Part shown: positions 10,768 through 17,407 of the stretch, one piece after another
How the letters are laid out: the number at the start of each line of letters is the position of its first letter
How positions within the stretch are numbered: the first letter of the stretch is position 1
DNA from: Collinsella sp.
GTDB taxonomy: Bacteria; Actinomycetota; Coriobacteriia; Coriobacteriales; Coriobacteriaceae
Direction of reading: 5' to 3'
Length of the DNA stretch: 26,261 nt
Assembly: GCA_019414565.1 (NCBI GenBank)
Contig: DXLU01000034.1
Span: forward strand, 1-26,261
Made by a program: the position numbers and the translations under genes
Notes under the pieces: generated by a model
What the model saw: only the letters and a program-made list of their open reading frames with translations
Databases searched by the model: none
What the model was told of the DNA's origin: nothing

Positions 10768-11775
10768 ATGGCTCTTAATCTTTCTGGTCGAAGCGTTCTT
10801 ACCCTGCTTGACTTTACGTCCGAGGAAATCGAGTACATGCTCGACCTCTCAAAGAACTTCAAGGATATGAAGCGTGCCGGTTATCCGCACCGCTTTCTCG
10901 AGGGCAAGAACATTGTCCTGCTGTTTGAGAAGACCTCCACGCGCACGCGCTGTGCCTTCGAGGTCGGCGGTATGGACCTGGGTATGGGCGTGACCTACCT
11001 CGACCCCGGCTCGTCGCAGATGGGCAAGAAAGAGTCCATCGAGGATACCGCCCGCGTGCTCGGTCGCATGTATGACGGTATTGAGTATCGCGGCTCCGAC
11101 CAGTCGATCGTCGAGGAGCTTGCCGCCAAGGCTGGCGTTCCCGTCTGGAACGGTCTGACCAACGAGTACCATCCCACCCAGGCCCTTGCCGACATTCTTA
11201 CCATGCGTGAGGAGTTTGGCGACACGCGCGGCATGAAGCTCACCTATATGGGCAAGGAGCAGGGCAACGTCAGCGACTCCCTGATGGTTATCTGCGCCAA
11301 GCTCGGCATTAACTTCTGCTCCTGCGGACCCAAAGGCGATGTCGAGGGCGCCACGCACTTCGATCCCGAGCTTCTTGAGCGCTGCCAGGAGATCGCCGCT
11401 CAGAATGGCTGCACGATCCAGCTCACTGAGGATATCGACGAGGGCGTCAAGGATGCAGACGTGATCTATACGGACGTTTGGGTCGGTATGGGCCAGGCTG
11501 AGGAGCTGTGGAAGAGCCGAATCGATCTTCTCTCTCCCTATCGAGTAACGCCCGAGGTCATGGCCAAGGCAAACCCCGGCGCCATCTTTATGCACTGCCT
11601 GCCGAGCTTCCACGATACGCAGACCACCATCGGCGCCGAGATTGCCGAGAAGTTCGGCGTGACCGAGATGGAGGTTTCCGACGAGGTCTTTGAGAGCGCG
11701 CAGTCTCGCGTGTTCCAGGAGGCCGAGAACCGCATGCATACCATTAAGGCCATGATGTACGCGACGCTTCGCTAG
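10768..11775 (+). CDS. arcB: Ornithine carbamoyltransferase (catabolic, ADI pathway)
   Basis: This 335-residue enzyme interconverts ornithine plus carbamoyl phosphate with citrulline. In an ADI operon it runs in the catabolic direction, phosphorolysing citrulline. The carbamoyl-phosphate motif S57-TRTR and the HPTQ motif at 135-138 are present. MHCLP at 275-279 supplies the usual Cys-Leu-Pro ornithine-side motif. The SMG loop that is normally DVWVSMG reads D236-VWVGMGQ, so the usual Ser is Gly. ATG 10768 is chosen because GAAAGGA lies 8 nt upstream and the protein begins MALNLSGRSVLTLLDFT. The longer in-frame start at 10708 adds a Cys-rich, non-conserved extension. It could also be called argF; the catabolic name follows from its neighbours. 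Confidence 0.95.
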   Translation: MALNLSGRSVLTLLDFTSEEIEYMLDLSKNFKDMKRAGYPHRFLEGKNIVLLFEKTSTRTRCAFEVGGMDLGMGVTYLDPGSSQMGKKESIEDTARVLGRMYDGIEYRGSDQSIVEELAAKAGVPVWNGLTNEYHPTQALADILTMREEFGDTRGMKLTYMGKEQGNVSDSLMVICAKLGINFCSCGPKGDVEGATHFDPELLERCQEIAAQNGCTIQLTEDIDEGVKDADVIYTDVWVGMGQAEELWKSRIDLLSPYRVTPEVMAKANPGAIFMHCLPSFHDTQTTIGAEIAEKFGVTEMEVSDEVFESAQSRVFQEAENRMHTIKAMMYATLR

Positions 11776-11798
11776 TAGCTGGGAAGTGAACGAACACT

Positions 11799-12761
11799 AT
11801 GAGTAAACCGTACGGAAAGCCCGATCGTATTGTCGTCGCCCTCGGCGGCAACGCCCTCGGCAACAACCCCGTCGAGCAGATCGAGGCCGTGAGCAACACC
11901 GCCCACGCGCTCCTCGGCCTCATCGAGCAGGGCAACGAGATCATCATCACCCACGGCAACGGCCCGCAGGTCGGCATGATCCAGAACGCCTTCGCCGCCG
12001 CCCACGACGCCATCGGCACCCCCGAGATGCCGCTGCCCGAGTGCGGCGCCATGTCCCAGGGCTACATCGGCTACCACCTGCAGCAGGGCATCGGCCGCGA
12101 GATGCACAAGCGCTATAAGCGTTGGCACGCCGCCACCGTCGTCACCCAGATCGAGTGCGACCCCGACGACCCCGCGTTCAAGAACCCGACTAAGCCGATC
12201 GGCCCCTTCTACACCGAGGAGCAGGCCAAGGAGTTCATGGCCGAGGATCCCTCCAAGGTCTTCGTCGAGGATTCCGGCCGCGGCTGGCGTCGCGTCGTCG
12301 CCTCCCCCGATCCCAAGAAGATCGTCGAGGCCGACTCCATCCTCAACCTGCTCGACAACGAGTTCATCGTCATCGCCTGCGGTGGCGGCGGCATCCCCGT
12401 CGTCCGCGACTACGAGAACAAGGGTTGCTACAAGGGCGTTCCCGCCGTTATCGACAAGGACCTGGGCGGCGAGCTGCTGGCCGAGGACTGCGACGCCGAC
12501 GTCCTGTTCCTGCTGACCGCCGTCGAGCATGTCGCCATCAACTTCGGCAAGCCCAACCAGGAGGAGCTCGAGGACCTCACCGCCGACGAGGCCGAGCGCC
12601 TGGCCGACGAGGGCCAGTTCGGCAAGGGTTCCATGGAGCCCAAGGTCCGCGCCGCCATCAAGTTCGCCCGCTCCCGCAAGGGCCGCACCTGCATCATCGG
12701 CGCCCTGGACAAGGCCGCCGAGACCATGGCCGGCCTCTCCGGTACCCGCATCCACGAGTAG
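11799..12761 (+). CDS. arcC: Carbamate kinase, copy 2
   Basis: This 320-residue kinase has the same protein sequence as copy 1 except residue 5 (MSKPY instead of MSKPL). It makes ATP from carbamoyl phosphate at the end of the carrier-arcA-arcB-arcC operon. It starts 23 bp after the arcB stop; the ribosome site GGGAAG is weaker and farther from the ATG than that of copy 1. Codons 2-6 use different bases from copy 1 at 8 of 15 positions although they encode nearly the same residues; from codon 7 the DNA is identical. This is best explained by gene conversion of an already diverged pair, not by simple fresh duplication. Confidence 0.96.
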   Translation: MSKPYGKPDRIVVALGGNALGNNPVEQIEAVSNTAHALLGLIEQGNEIIITHGNGPQVGMIQNAFAAAHDAIGTPEMPLPECGAMSQGYIGYHLQQGIGREMHKRYKRWHAATVVTQIECDPDDPAFKNPTKPIGPFYTEEQAKEFMAEDPSKVFVEDSGRGWRRVVASPDPKKIVEADSILNLLDNEFIVIACGGGGIPVVRDYENKGCYKGVPAVIDKDLGGELLAEDCDADVLFLLTAVEHVAINFGKPNQEELEDLTADEAERLADEGQFGKGSMEPKVRAAIKFARSRKGRTCIIGALDKAAETMAGLSGTRIHE

Positions 12762-12864
12762 TCCCTACTCCGTTGCCTCTCTCGTGGGCGCCAGGCAAAG
12801 CGCCCACAGACTAGCCTCTCTTCATGAGCCCCGCAGCCCGCTCCGGCCGCGGGGCTTTTGCTGT
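11817..12864 (+). repeat. 1,048-bp direct repeat, copy B (arcC body plus terminator)
   Basis: Matches 4694-5741 at constant offset 7,123, with one base difference seen (12848 C against 5725 T). The two copies are in direct orientation and bracket the regulator, both ADI genes, the carrier and arcB. Homologous recombination between them would remove a 7.1-kb circle and leave one arcC. Confidence 0.92.
12784..12863 (+). terminator. Terminator of the ADI operon (arcC copy 2), one stem mismatch
   Basis: Same two hairpins as after copy 1: GTGGGCGC with GCGCCCAC (12784-12807), then a 12-bp stem (12827-12838 with 12845-12856) followed by TTTTG. The C at 12848 faces A12835, so the stem has one A-C mismatch that copy 1 lacks. 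It should still terminate, perhaps less efficiently. Confidence 0.8.
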
Positions 12865-12910
12865 TGAGGTGACTGTTCATGAGGAGTGCCGCGCGCCGCA
12901 CCCAAATCAC

Positions 12911-12974
12911 GAGAGTGGATAATCTCCCACTTTGAGCCTGCATACAGGCCAAAAGTGGGAGATTATCCACTCTC
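12911..12974. repeat. Hairpin element 1: 23-bp perfect inverted repeat
   Basis: Arms at 12911-12933 and 12952-12974 are exact complements; the left arm starts GAGAGTGGATAATC. The 18-nt centre itself holds a short stem, GCCTG (12936-12940) with CAGGC (12945-12949). No U tract is attached, so it is not an ordinary terminator; it fits a REP-like palindromic unit. Confidence 0.7.
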
Positions 12975-12984
12975 ATTCTGTGGG

Positions 12985-13040
12985 TAGTCATTGGGGACGT
13001 TCTTAAACGACTAGTCAAACAAGAACGTCCCCAACGACTA
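12985..13040. repeat. Hairpin element 2: 20-bp inverted repeat with GGGGACGTTCTT core
   Basis: Arms at 12985-13004 and 13021-13040 pair over 20 bp with one mismatch. The core is TTGGGGACGTTCTT. The 16-nt loop contains the palindrome GACTAGTC (13009-13016). GGGGACG-type palindromes resemble the REP sequences associated with TnpA_REP (RAYT) transposases (family knowledge, not tested here); no transposase gene lies in the window. Confidence 0.65.
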
Positions 13041-13056
13041 CTCATTTAAGTCTGTC

Positions 13057-13084
13057 CCCAATGACTAGTACCCAATGACTAGTA
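13057..13084. repeat. 14-bp tandem direct repeat overlapping the peptidase stop codon
   Basis: CCCAATGACTAGTA occurs twice in tandem (13057-13070 and 13071-13084). It is the inverted counterpart of TAGTCATTGGGG in hairpin element 2. The minus-strand stop codon TAG (13081-13079) of the C39-type peptidase lies inside the second copy, so the element reaches into the gene end. Confidence 0.7.
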
Positions 13085-14080
13085 GTAGGCCCACATGGCT
13101 TCGATTTCGTTGAGGACTTCTACGACGCCCCAGCGACGGGCGCTGCGGCTGGCCGAGTTGGGGTCGTAGACTCCCACTTGATCGGCATCGTCGATGCCCC
13201 AGAGCACGATATAGTGTCCAACACTGGTAAAGGTGCCGGGACGAACCGATGCGATAATGGGCGCACCCGAGCGCAGCGCCTGGGTGATAGAGCTGCGATC
13301 GATATGGAGCTCCGTTGCGTTAAGGCCCAGCTGCCATGCGCCGCGCGTCATAAATGACCACTCGGTGGCGCCGGTGGGGGCATAGTTGCCCACCTCGGAA
13401 AGGGCGCACATGTCGACCGGTGTCATATCGGTGCGGCCGGTCTTATAGATGTAGACCATGGTGAGGCAGGTCGGTCCGCAGGCATTTTGGCGGATGGTGC
13501 CGCCGGCGTAGGGCAGCTCCGACCATGCGGGGTCAATTTGGTAGATGTGGGGCATGGTGCCGGCCTGCCATTGCGAGCGTGGGGTCGAGAACGCAAAGGA
13601 GTAGCCGGGAGCGACAGGAGCTTTAAGCAGCTTGTCCTCGGCAGTGGGCTCAAGACCGGCTGATCCGTGGGAGATACAGGATCCCAAAAACACAAAGACG
13701 AGGCAGGCGGCAATGGAGCAAAGCGCAAGGCGTAGGCGGCGGGCCGGAAGCACGTGGCTTGTGGTGTGCGACGCGGGGCGAGGGGCGGAATTGCCGCGAT
13801 TGCGTTGAGGTCGCGAAAAGGAGCGCTTAACGTAGTAGTCGGTCGTACGGCGATCGTAGCGGCGCGGCTGCGATGTGTCGGTCTGGCGTTGGCGTGTGCT
13901 CGTGCTCACGCGGTCTGACTGCTGCGCGGTACGGCTTTGTTGCCGAGAAGAAGCCCCGGGCTGCTCTTGGGGGCGCTGCTGGTTGCCGTTGTCGGAGGTG
14001 CTTCTGGGCGTTGGCGTGGTGCGGCCGGCAAGGCGCACGCTTTGTGGCCGTTGGTCGCCGTCATTGTATCCGTATGCCAT
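13079..14080 (-). CDS. Membrane-anchored C39-type cysteine peptidase with basic, low-complexity N-terminal tail
   Basis: This 333-residue protein has three parts. Residues 1 to about 115 are low-complexity, rich in Arg, Gln, Ser and Thr, and strongly basic, so probably cytoplasmic and disordered. A single hydrophobic segment spans about 118-135. An extracytoplasmic peptidase C39-like domain (about 170-333) carries Cys201 (QNACGPTC), His289 (GHYIVLWG) and Asp306 (VYDPN), a plausible Cys-His-Asp triad. I chose ATG 14080 because AAGG lies 8 nt upstream; a GTG at 14089 is an alternative adding three residues. The last codons run into the repeat element. No ABC exporter or bacteriocin gene adjoins, so it is unlikely to be a classic leader peptidase. 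The C39_2 group is often secreted, with unknown substrates. Confidence 0.8.
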   Translation of the reverse strand: MAYGYNDGDQRPQSVRLAGRTTPTPRSTSDNGNQQRPQEQPGASSRQQSRTAQQSDRVSTSTRQRQTDTSQPRRYDRRTTDYYVKRSFSRPQRNRGNSAPRPASHTTSHVLPARRLRLALCSIAACLVFVFLGSCISHGSAGLEPTAEDKLLKAPVAPGYSFAFSTPRSQWQAGTMPHIYQIDPAWSELPYAGGTIRQNACGPTCLTMVYIYKTGRTDMTPVDMCALSEVGNYAPTGATEWSFMTRGAWQLGLNATELHIDRSSITQALRSGAPIIASVRPGTFTSVGHYIVLWGIDDADQVGVYDPNSASRSARRWGVVEVLNEIEAMWAYY

Positions 14081-14435
14081 TCGAATCACCTTGCCTCGTG
14101 TGTAACTTGTCTATCCTACATAAAAAGATGCACGACACATGGGTATGTGCGCCAAAAGCCTGACAAATGGTATGAACGTTGCCGCGCCGCGCGCCAAGCG
14201 TCACGGCAACAGGTATTCAAAAGCAGACAAGATGAAAGCGTCCAAGACGAATGACGTCTCCCGCCGTTCGTCCCAAAAACGGTGCCGCTCGTTTTGCAGT
14301 TCTGCCTTCGGTCGAGCTGCAAGCGGCGCTGCTGTGCCAAGGCCGTATCTTAAAGCCACGAAATAAAAGCGCGCGGCAAAACGGACCGCGCAAGGGGTGA
14401 CGCCAGGGGGCGTCAAAAAGGAAAGGAGGGGAACA
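14081..14435. other. Divergent spacer upstream of the APC permease
   Basis: About 355 bases with no convincing gene. A possible 75-codon frame at 14139-14366 is rich in Lys, Arg and Ser, lacks a ribosome site and matches no family I know. Near the permease there is a hairpin, TGACGCC (14398-14404) with GGCGTCA (14409-14415), followed by AAAAAGG, just upstream of the ribosome site GGAAAGGAGGGG. It could affect permease translation. No clear promoter pair was found. Confidence 0.4.
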
Positions 14436-15887
14436 ATGGCGGACAAGAACGCAGAAGTTGCAGTCGAGGATAACGGCGGCATGAAGAAAACGCTCTCGCT
14501 CTGGAACTTCTTCACCATCGGTTTTGGTGCCATCATCGGTACCGGTTGGGTTCTGCAGGTCGGCGACTGGATGGTCGTGGGCGGCGGTCCCGTTCCCGCT
14601 ATGATCGCATTCCTCTTGGGTGCAATCTTCCTCGTGCCCGTCGGAGCTGTTTTCGGTGAGCTCACGGCTGCTATCCCCATCTCGGGCGGCATCGTCGAGT
14701 ATGTCGATCGTAGCTTTGGCCGTACGATGAGCTACATCACCGGCTGGCTCCTGGCCTTGGGCAACGGCATCCTGTGCCCGTGGGAGGCCATCGCCATCTC
14801 GACCCTCGTGTCCGAGATGTTCGGCAGCCTGCCCGGCCTTGAGTGGCTGCGCGCCGTCAAGCTCTACACCATCCTGGGCGCCGACGTTTACTTGTTCCCG
14901 ACGCTGATCGCGCTCGGTTTTGCAACTTACGTCATCTTCCTCAACTTCCGCGGTGCCAGCTCGGCCGCCAAGCTGCAAGCCTTCCTGACCAAGGCCCTGC
15001 TCTGCGGCATGCTGCTCGCCATGGGCGTCTCGCTGTTCACCGGCTCGCCGGACAACGCCATGCCCGTGTTCTCCCAGGTCACCGGTGCTGGCGGCGGCAA
15101 GCCCGCTACCGAGGGCACCAGCCTGTTCGCCGGTATCGTGTCGGTCCTGGTTCTGACCCCGTTCTTCTACGCCGGCTTCGACACCATTCCTCAGCAGGCT
15201 GAGGAAGCAGCCGAGGGCCTCAACTGGAACAAGTTCGGTAAGATCATCTCCCTGGCCCTGCTGGCCGCCGGCGGCTTCTACATGGTCTGCATCTACTCGT
15301 TCGGCACCATCCTCGACTGGCATGAGTTTGTTAAGAGCCCGGTTCCCGCGCTTGCCTGCCTCAAGGGCATCAACATGCTCCTGTACCTGGCCATGCTCGT
15401 CATCGCCACGCTTGGACCCATGGGCCCGATGAACTCCTTCTACGGCGCCACGAGCCGCATCATGCTCGCCATGGGCCGCAAGGGCCAGCTGCCCGAGAAG
15501 TTTGCCGAGGTCGATCCCAAGTCCGGCGCTCCCAAGCTCGCCTGCGTCGTTCTGGGCGTCATCACCGTCGTCGGTCCGTTCCTGGGCAAGAACATGCTCA
15601 TCCCTCTGACCAACGTGTCGGCTCTCGCCTTCATCTTCTCCTGCGGCATGGTCGCCCTCGCTTGCCTGCGCATGCGCTTCACCGAGCCCGACCTGCCTCG
15701 TCCCTACGAGGTGCCCGGTGGCAAGTTTGGCATCAGCCTCGCTATCGTTGCCTGCGGCACCATCATTGGCCTGCTCGTGATCCCGTTCTCTCCCGCCTCC
15801 CTCAACATGGTGGAGTGGAGCATCGTGATCGGCTGGCTGGCTGTTGGCCTGGCCCTCATGGCCTTCACCAATTCCCGCAAAAAATAA
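14436..15887 (+). CDS. APC-superfamily amino acid permease
   Basis: This 483-residue polytopic membrane protein belongs to the amino acid-polyamine-organocation superfamily. The first helix carries GFGAIIGTGW, the family glycine motif where substrate carboxylate is bound. Some 12 hydrophobic segments follow, and the SGG stretch (IPISGGIVEYV) in helix 2-3 is typical. The start ATG 14436 follows GGAAAGGAGGGG; a longer frame from 14397 is not supported. It is followed 131 bp later by an amidohydrolase on the same strand, so the natural reading is that it imports an amino acid derivative or small peptide that the hydrolase splits. The substrate cannot be read from the sequence. Confidence 0.88.
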   Translation: MADKNAEVAVEDNGGMKKTLSLWNFFTIGFGAIIGTGWVLQVGDWMVVGGGPVPAMIAFLLGAIFLVPVGAVFGELTAAIPISGGIVEYVDRSFGRTMSYITGWLLALGNGILCPWEAIAISTLVSEMFGSLPGLEWLRAVKLYTILGADVYLFPTLIALGFATYVIFLNFRGASSAAKLQAFLTKALLCGMLLAMGVSLFTGSPDNAMPVFSQVTGAGGGKPATEGTSLFAGIVSVLVLTPFFYAGFDTIPQQAEEAAEGLNWNKFGKIISLALLAAGGFYMVCIYSFGTILDWHEFVKSPVPALACLKGINMLLYLAMLVIATLGPMGPMNSFYGATSRIMLAMGRKGQLPEKFAEVDPKSGAPKLACVVLGVITVVGPFLGKNMLIPLTNVSALAFIFSCGMVALACLRMRFTEPDLPRPYEVPGGKFGISLAIVACGTIIGLLVIPFSPASLNMVEWSIVIGWLAVGLALMAFTNSRKK

Positions 15888-15893
15888 CGCCTA

Positions 15894-15945
15894 GCCGGGG
15901 CGGATCGGGTGCGCGGGGCCCTCTCTCCCGCGCACCGAACCCGGC
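15894..15945 (+). terminator. Compound GC stem between permease and amidohydrolase
   Basis: An outer stem GCCGGG (15894-15899) with CCCGGC (15940-15945) encloses a perfect 10-bp stem GGTGCGCGGG (15908-15917) with CCCGCGCACC (15927-15936). There is no immediate U run; the nearest is TTTTG at 15959-15963. It may be a weak terminator or a processing and stability element that sets permease against hydrolase levels. Confidence 0.5.
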
Positions 15946-16018
15946 ACCACTTGGGTAGTTTTGTGAGGCCTTAACCCAACGCGGCCTCGCCCACTATATG
16001 GATCCATAAGGAGGAACC

Positions 16019-17296
16019 ATGTCCACTAAGTATGCAATCGTTGGCGGCAAGCTCATCGACGGTACCGGTGCCGAGCCGGTCGAGAACTCCCTCGTTCTCG
16101 TCGACGACAATGGCAAGATCGAGTACGCCGGTGTCATGCAGGACCTTCCCGAGGGCGTTGAGGTTATCGACGCCGCCGGCAAGACCGTCCTTCCCGGCCT
16201 GATCGACACCCACCTGCACTTCTCGGGCAACCTGACCGACGATGACACCGACTGGGTCATGCAGCCGCTCCTCGAGAAGCAGGCCGTCGCCGTCAAGCAG
16301 GCCTACGACTGCCTCACCCACGGTCTCACCACCGTCTGCGAGATCGGCCGCTTTGGTATCCAGATTCGCGACTGCATCGACAAGGGCGTCTTCAAGGGCC
16401 CGCGCGTTCTGGCCACCGGCCTCGGCTTCTGCCGCGTTGCCGGCCACGGCGACTCCCACCACTGCAGCCAGCAGCTCAACAAGGAATCGCACCCCTGGGG
16501 CGACCAGGTCGACGGTCCTTGGGATCTGCGTAAGGCCGTCCGTCGTCGCCTGCGCGAGAACCCCGATGCCATCAAGATCTGGGCTACCGGTGGCGGCATC
16601 TGGCGCTGGGACTCCGGCCGCGACCAGCACTACTGCTCCGAGGAAATCCAGGCTGTGATCGAAGAGGCCAAGTTGGTCGGCATCCCCGTGTGGAGCCACT
16701 GCTACAACAACCACGCCGCTGCCTACGATTCCGTCCGCTTTGGCTGCGAGCAGCTGATCCACGGCTTCGATATCGATGAACGCACCATGGACCTCATGGC
16801 CGAGCAGGGCACCTTCTTCACGCCGACGATCGCCTTCCTGCCCACCTGGTACGCCACCTATCCGCCCGTCTACGTCCCCGAGCTGCACGACAAGTACGAG
16901 GGCACCCTGGTCGAGAAGGAGCTGCAGCGCAACTACGACTGCCTGCGCGAGGCCAAGAAGCGTGGCGTCGTCATGACGATCGGCTCCGACTCCTTCTCCT
17001 TCGTCACCCCGTACGGCACCTGTTCCATCGAGGAGATGTACGAGTTCGTCGACAAGATCGGCTTCACCCCGGTCGAGACCATCACCTGCGCCACCCTCAA
17101 CGGTGCCAAGATGTGCCACATCGAGGACGAGACCGGTTCCATCGAGGCCGGCAAGTGCGCCGACCTGCTGGTCGTCAACGGTGACGTCGCCGCCGACATC
17201 CACGTGCTCAACACTGACAACATGGACGTCATCATGAAGGACGGCTGGATCGTCGAGGCTGGCACCTTTGGCGAGGCCAACAAATACAGCGCCTAA
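16019..17296 (+). CDS. Metal-dependent amidohydrolase (imidazolonepropionase/prolidase-like)
   Basis: This 425-residue cytoplasmic enzyme has the amidohydrolase TIM-barrel signature. Metal ligands by motif are H65 and H67 (DTHLHFSG), K186 as the likely carboxylated bridging lysine (IKIWATGGG), H227 (WSHCYN), H248 (IHGFD) and D324 (GSDSF). A small beta-sandwich made from both ends surrounds the barrel; the C-terminal part shows the usual GSIEAGKCADLLVV stretch. The set fits a binuclear member related to imidazolonepropionase and the Xaa-Pro or carboxypeptidase-like group. ATG 16019 has an excellent AAGGAGG site. Next to the permease it could hydrolyse an imported N-acyl or dipeptide-like compound. 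It lacks hut neighbours, so a role in histidine breakdown is not supported. Confidence 0.88.
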   Translation: MSTKYAIVGGKLIDGTGAEPVENSLVLVDDNGKIEYAGVMQDLPEGVEVIDAAGKTVLPGLIDTHLHFSGNLTDDDTDWVMQPLLEKQAVAVKQAYDCLTHGLTTVCEIGRFGIQIRDCIDKGVFKGPRVLATGLGFCRVAGHGDSHHCSQQLNKESHPWGDQVDGPWDLRKAVRRRLRENPDAIKIWATGGGIWRWDSGRDQHYCSEEIQAVIEEAKLVGIPVWSHCYNNHAAAYDSVRFGCEQLIHGFDIDERTMDLMAEQGTFFTPTIAFLPTWYATYPPVYVPELHDKYEGTLVEKELQRNYDCLREAKKRGVVMTIGSDSFSFVTPYGTCSIEEMYEFVDKIGFTPVETITCATLNGAKMCHIEDETGSIEAGKCADLLVVNGDVAADIHVLNTDNMDVIMKDGWIVEAGTFGEANKYSA

Positions 17297-17337
17297 GATA
17301 CCGTTTGTCGATGGCTGGATGTAAAACACAGTTTTTG

Positions 17338-17352
17338 ATTGCATAATGCAAT
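17338..17352. promoter_or_regulatory. 15-bp palindrome ATTGCATAATGCAAT
   Basis: Seven-base arms ATTGCAT and ATGCAAT flank a central A. It lies after the amidohydrolase stop and just before the terminator at 17355, about 55 nt upstream of the sensor kinase start. It could be an operator for the kinase operon; no ligand can be named. Confidence 0.3.
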
Positions 17353-17354
17353 GG

Positions 17355-17381
17355 AGAGGGTCGCTTGCGGCCCTCTTTATT
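17355..17381 (+). terminator. Terminator after the amidohydrolase
   Basis: AGAGGGTCG (17355-17363) pairs with CGGCCCTCT (17368-17376) with one G-U pair and a 4-nt loop, followed by TTATT. It separates the permease-amidohydrolase unit from the kinase, which then needs its own promoter or read-through. Confidence 0.7.
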
Positions 17382-17407
17382 GCTATGGGTGCGGTAGATA
17401 AAAGGGG

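Larger units (their letters stand above)
12865..13078. other. Gene-free spacer filled with palindromic repeats
   Basis: The stretch between the arcC2 terminator and the peptidase stop holds no gene. It consists largely of a 23-bp inverted repeat, a 20-bp inverted repeat and a 14-bp tandem repeat, each listed separately. Confidence 0.7.

Noticed and set aside
12911..13084. CRISPR array
   Set aside because: The units are palindromic modules of different sequence and one 14-bp tandem pair; there are no regularly spaced identical repeats or cas genes.
14139..14366. 75-codon small protein gene
   Set aside because: No ribosome site, no recognisable motif, and overlapping frames on both strands look equally plausible.
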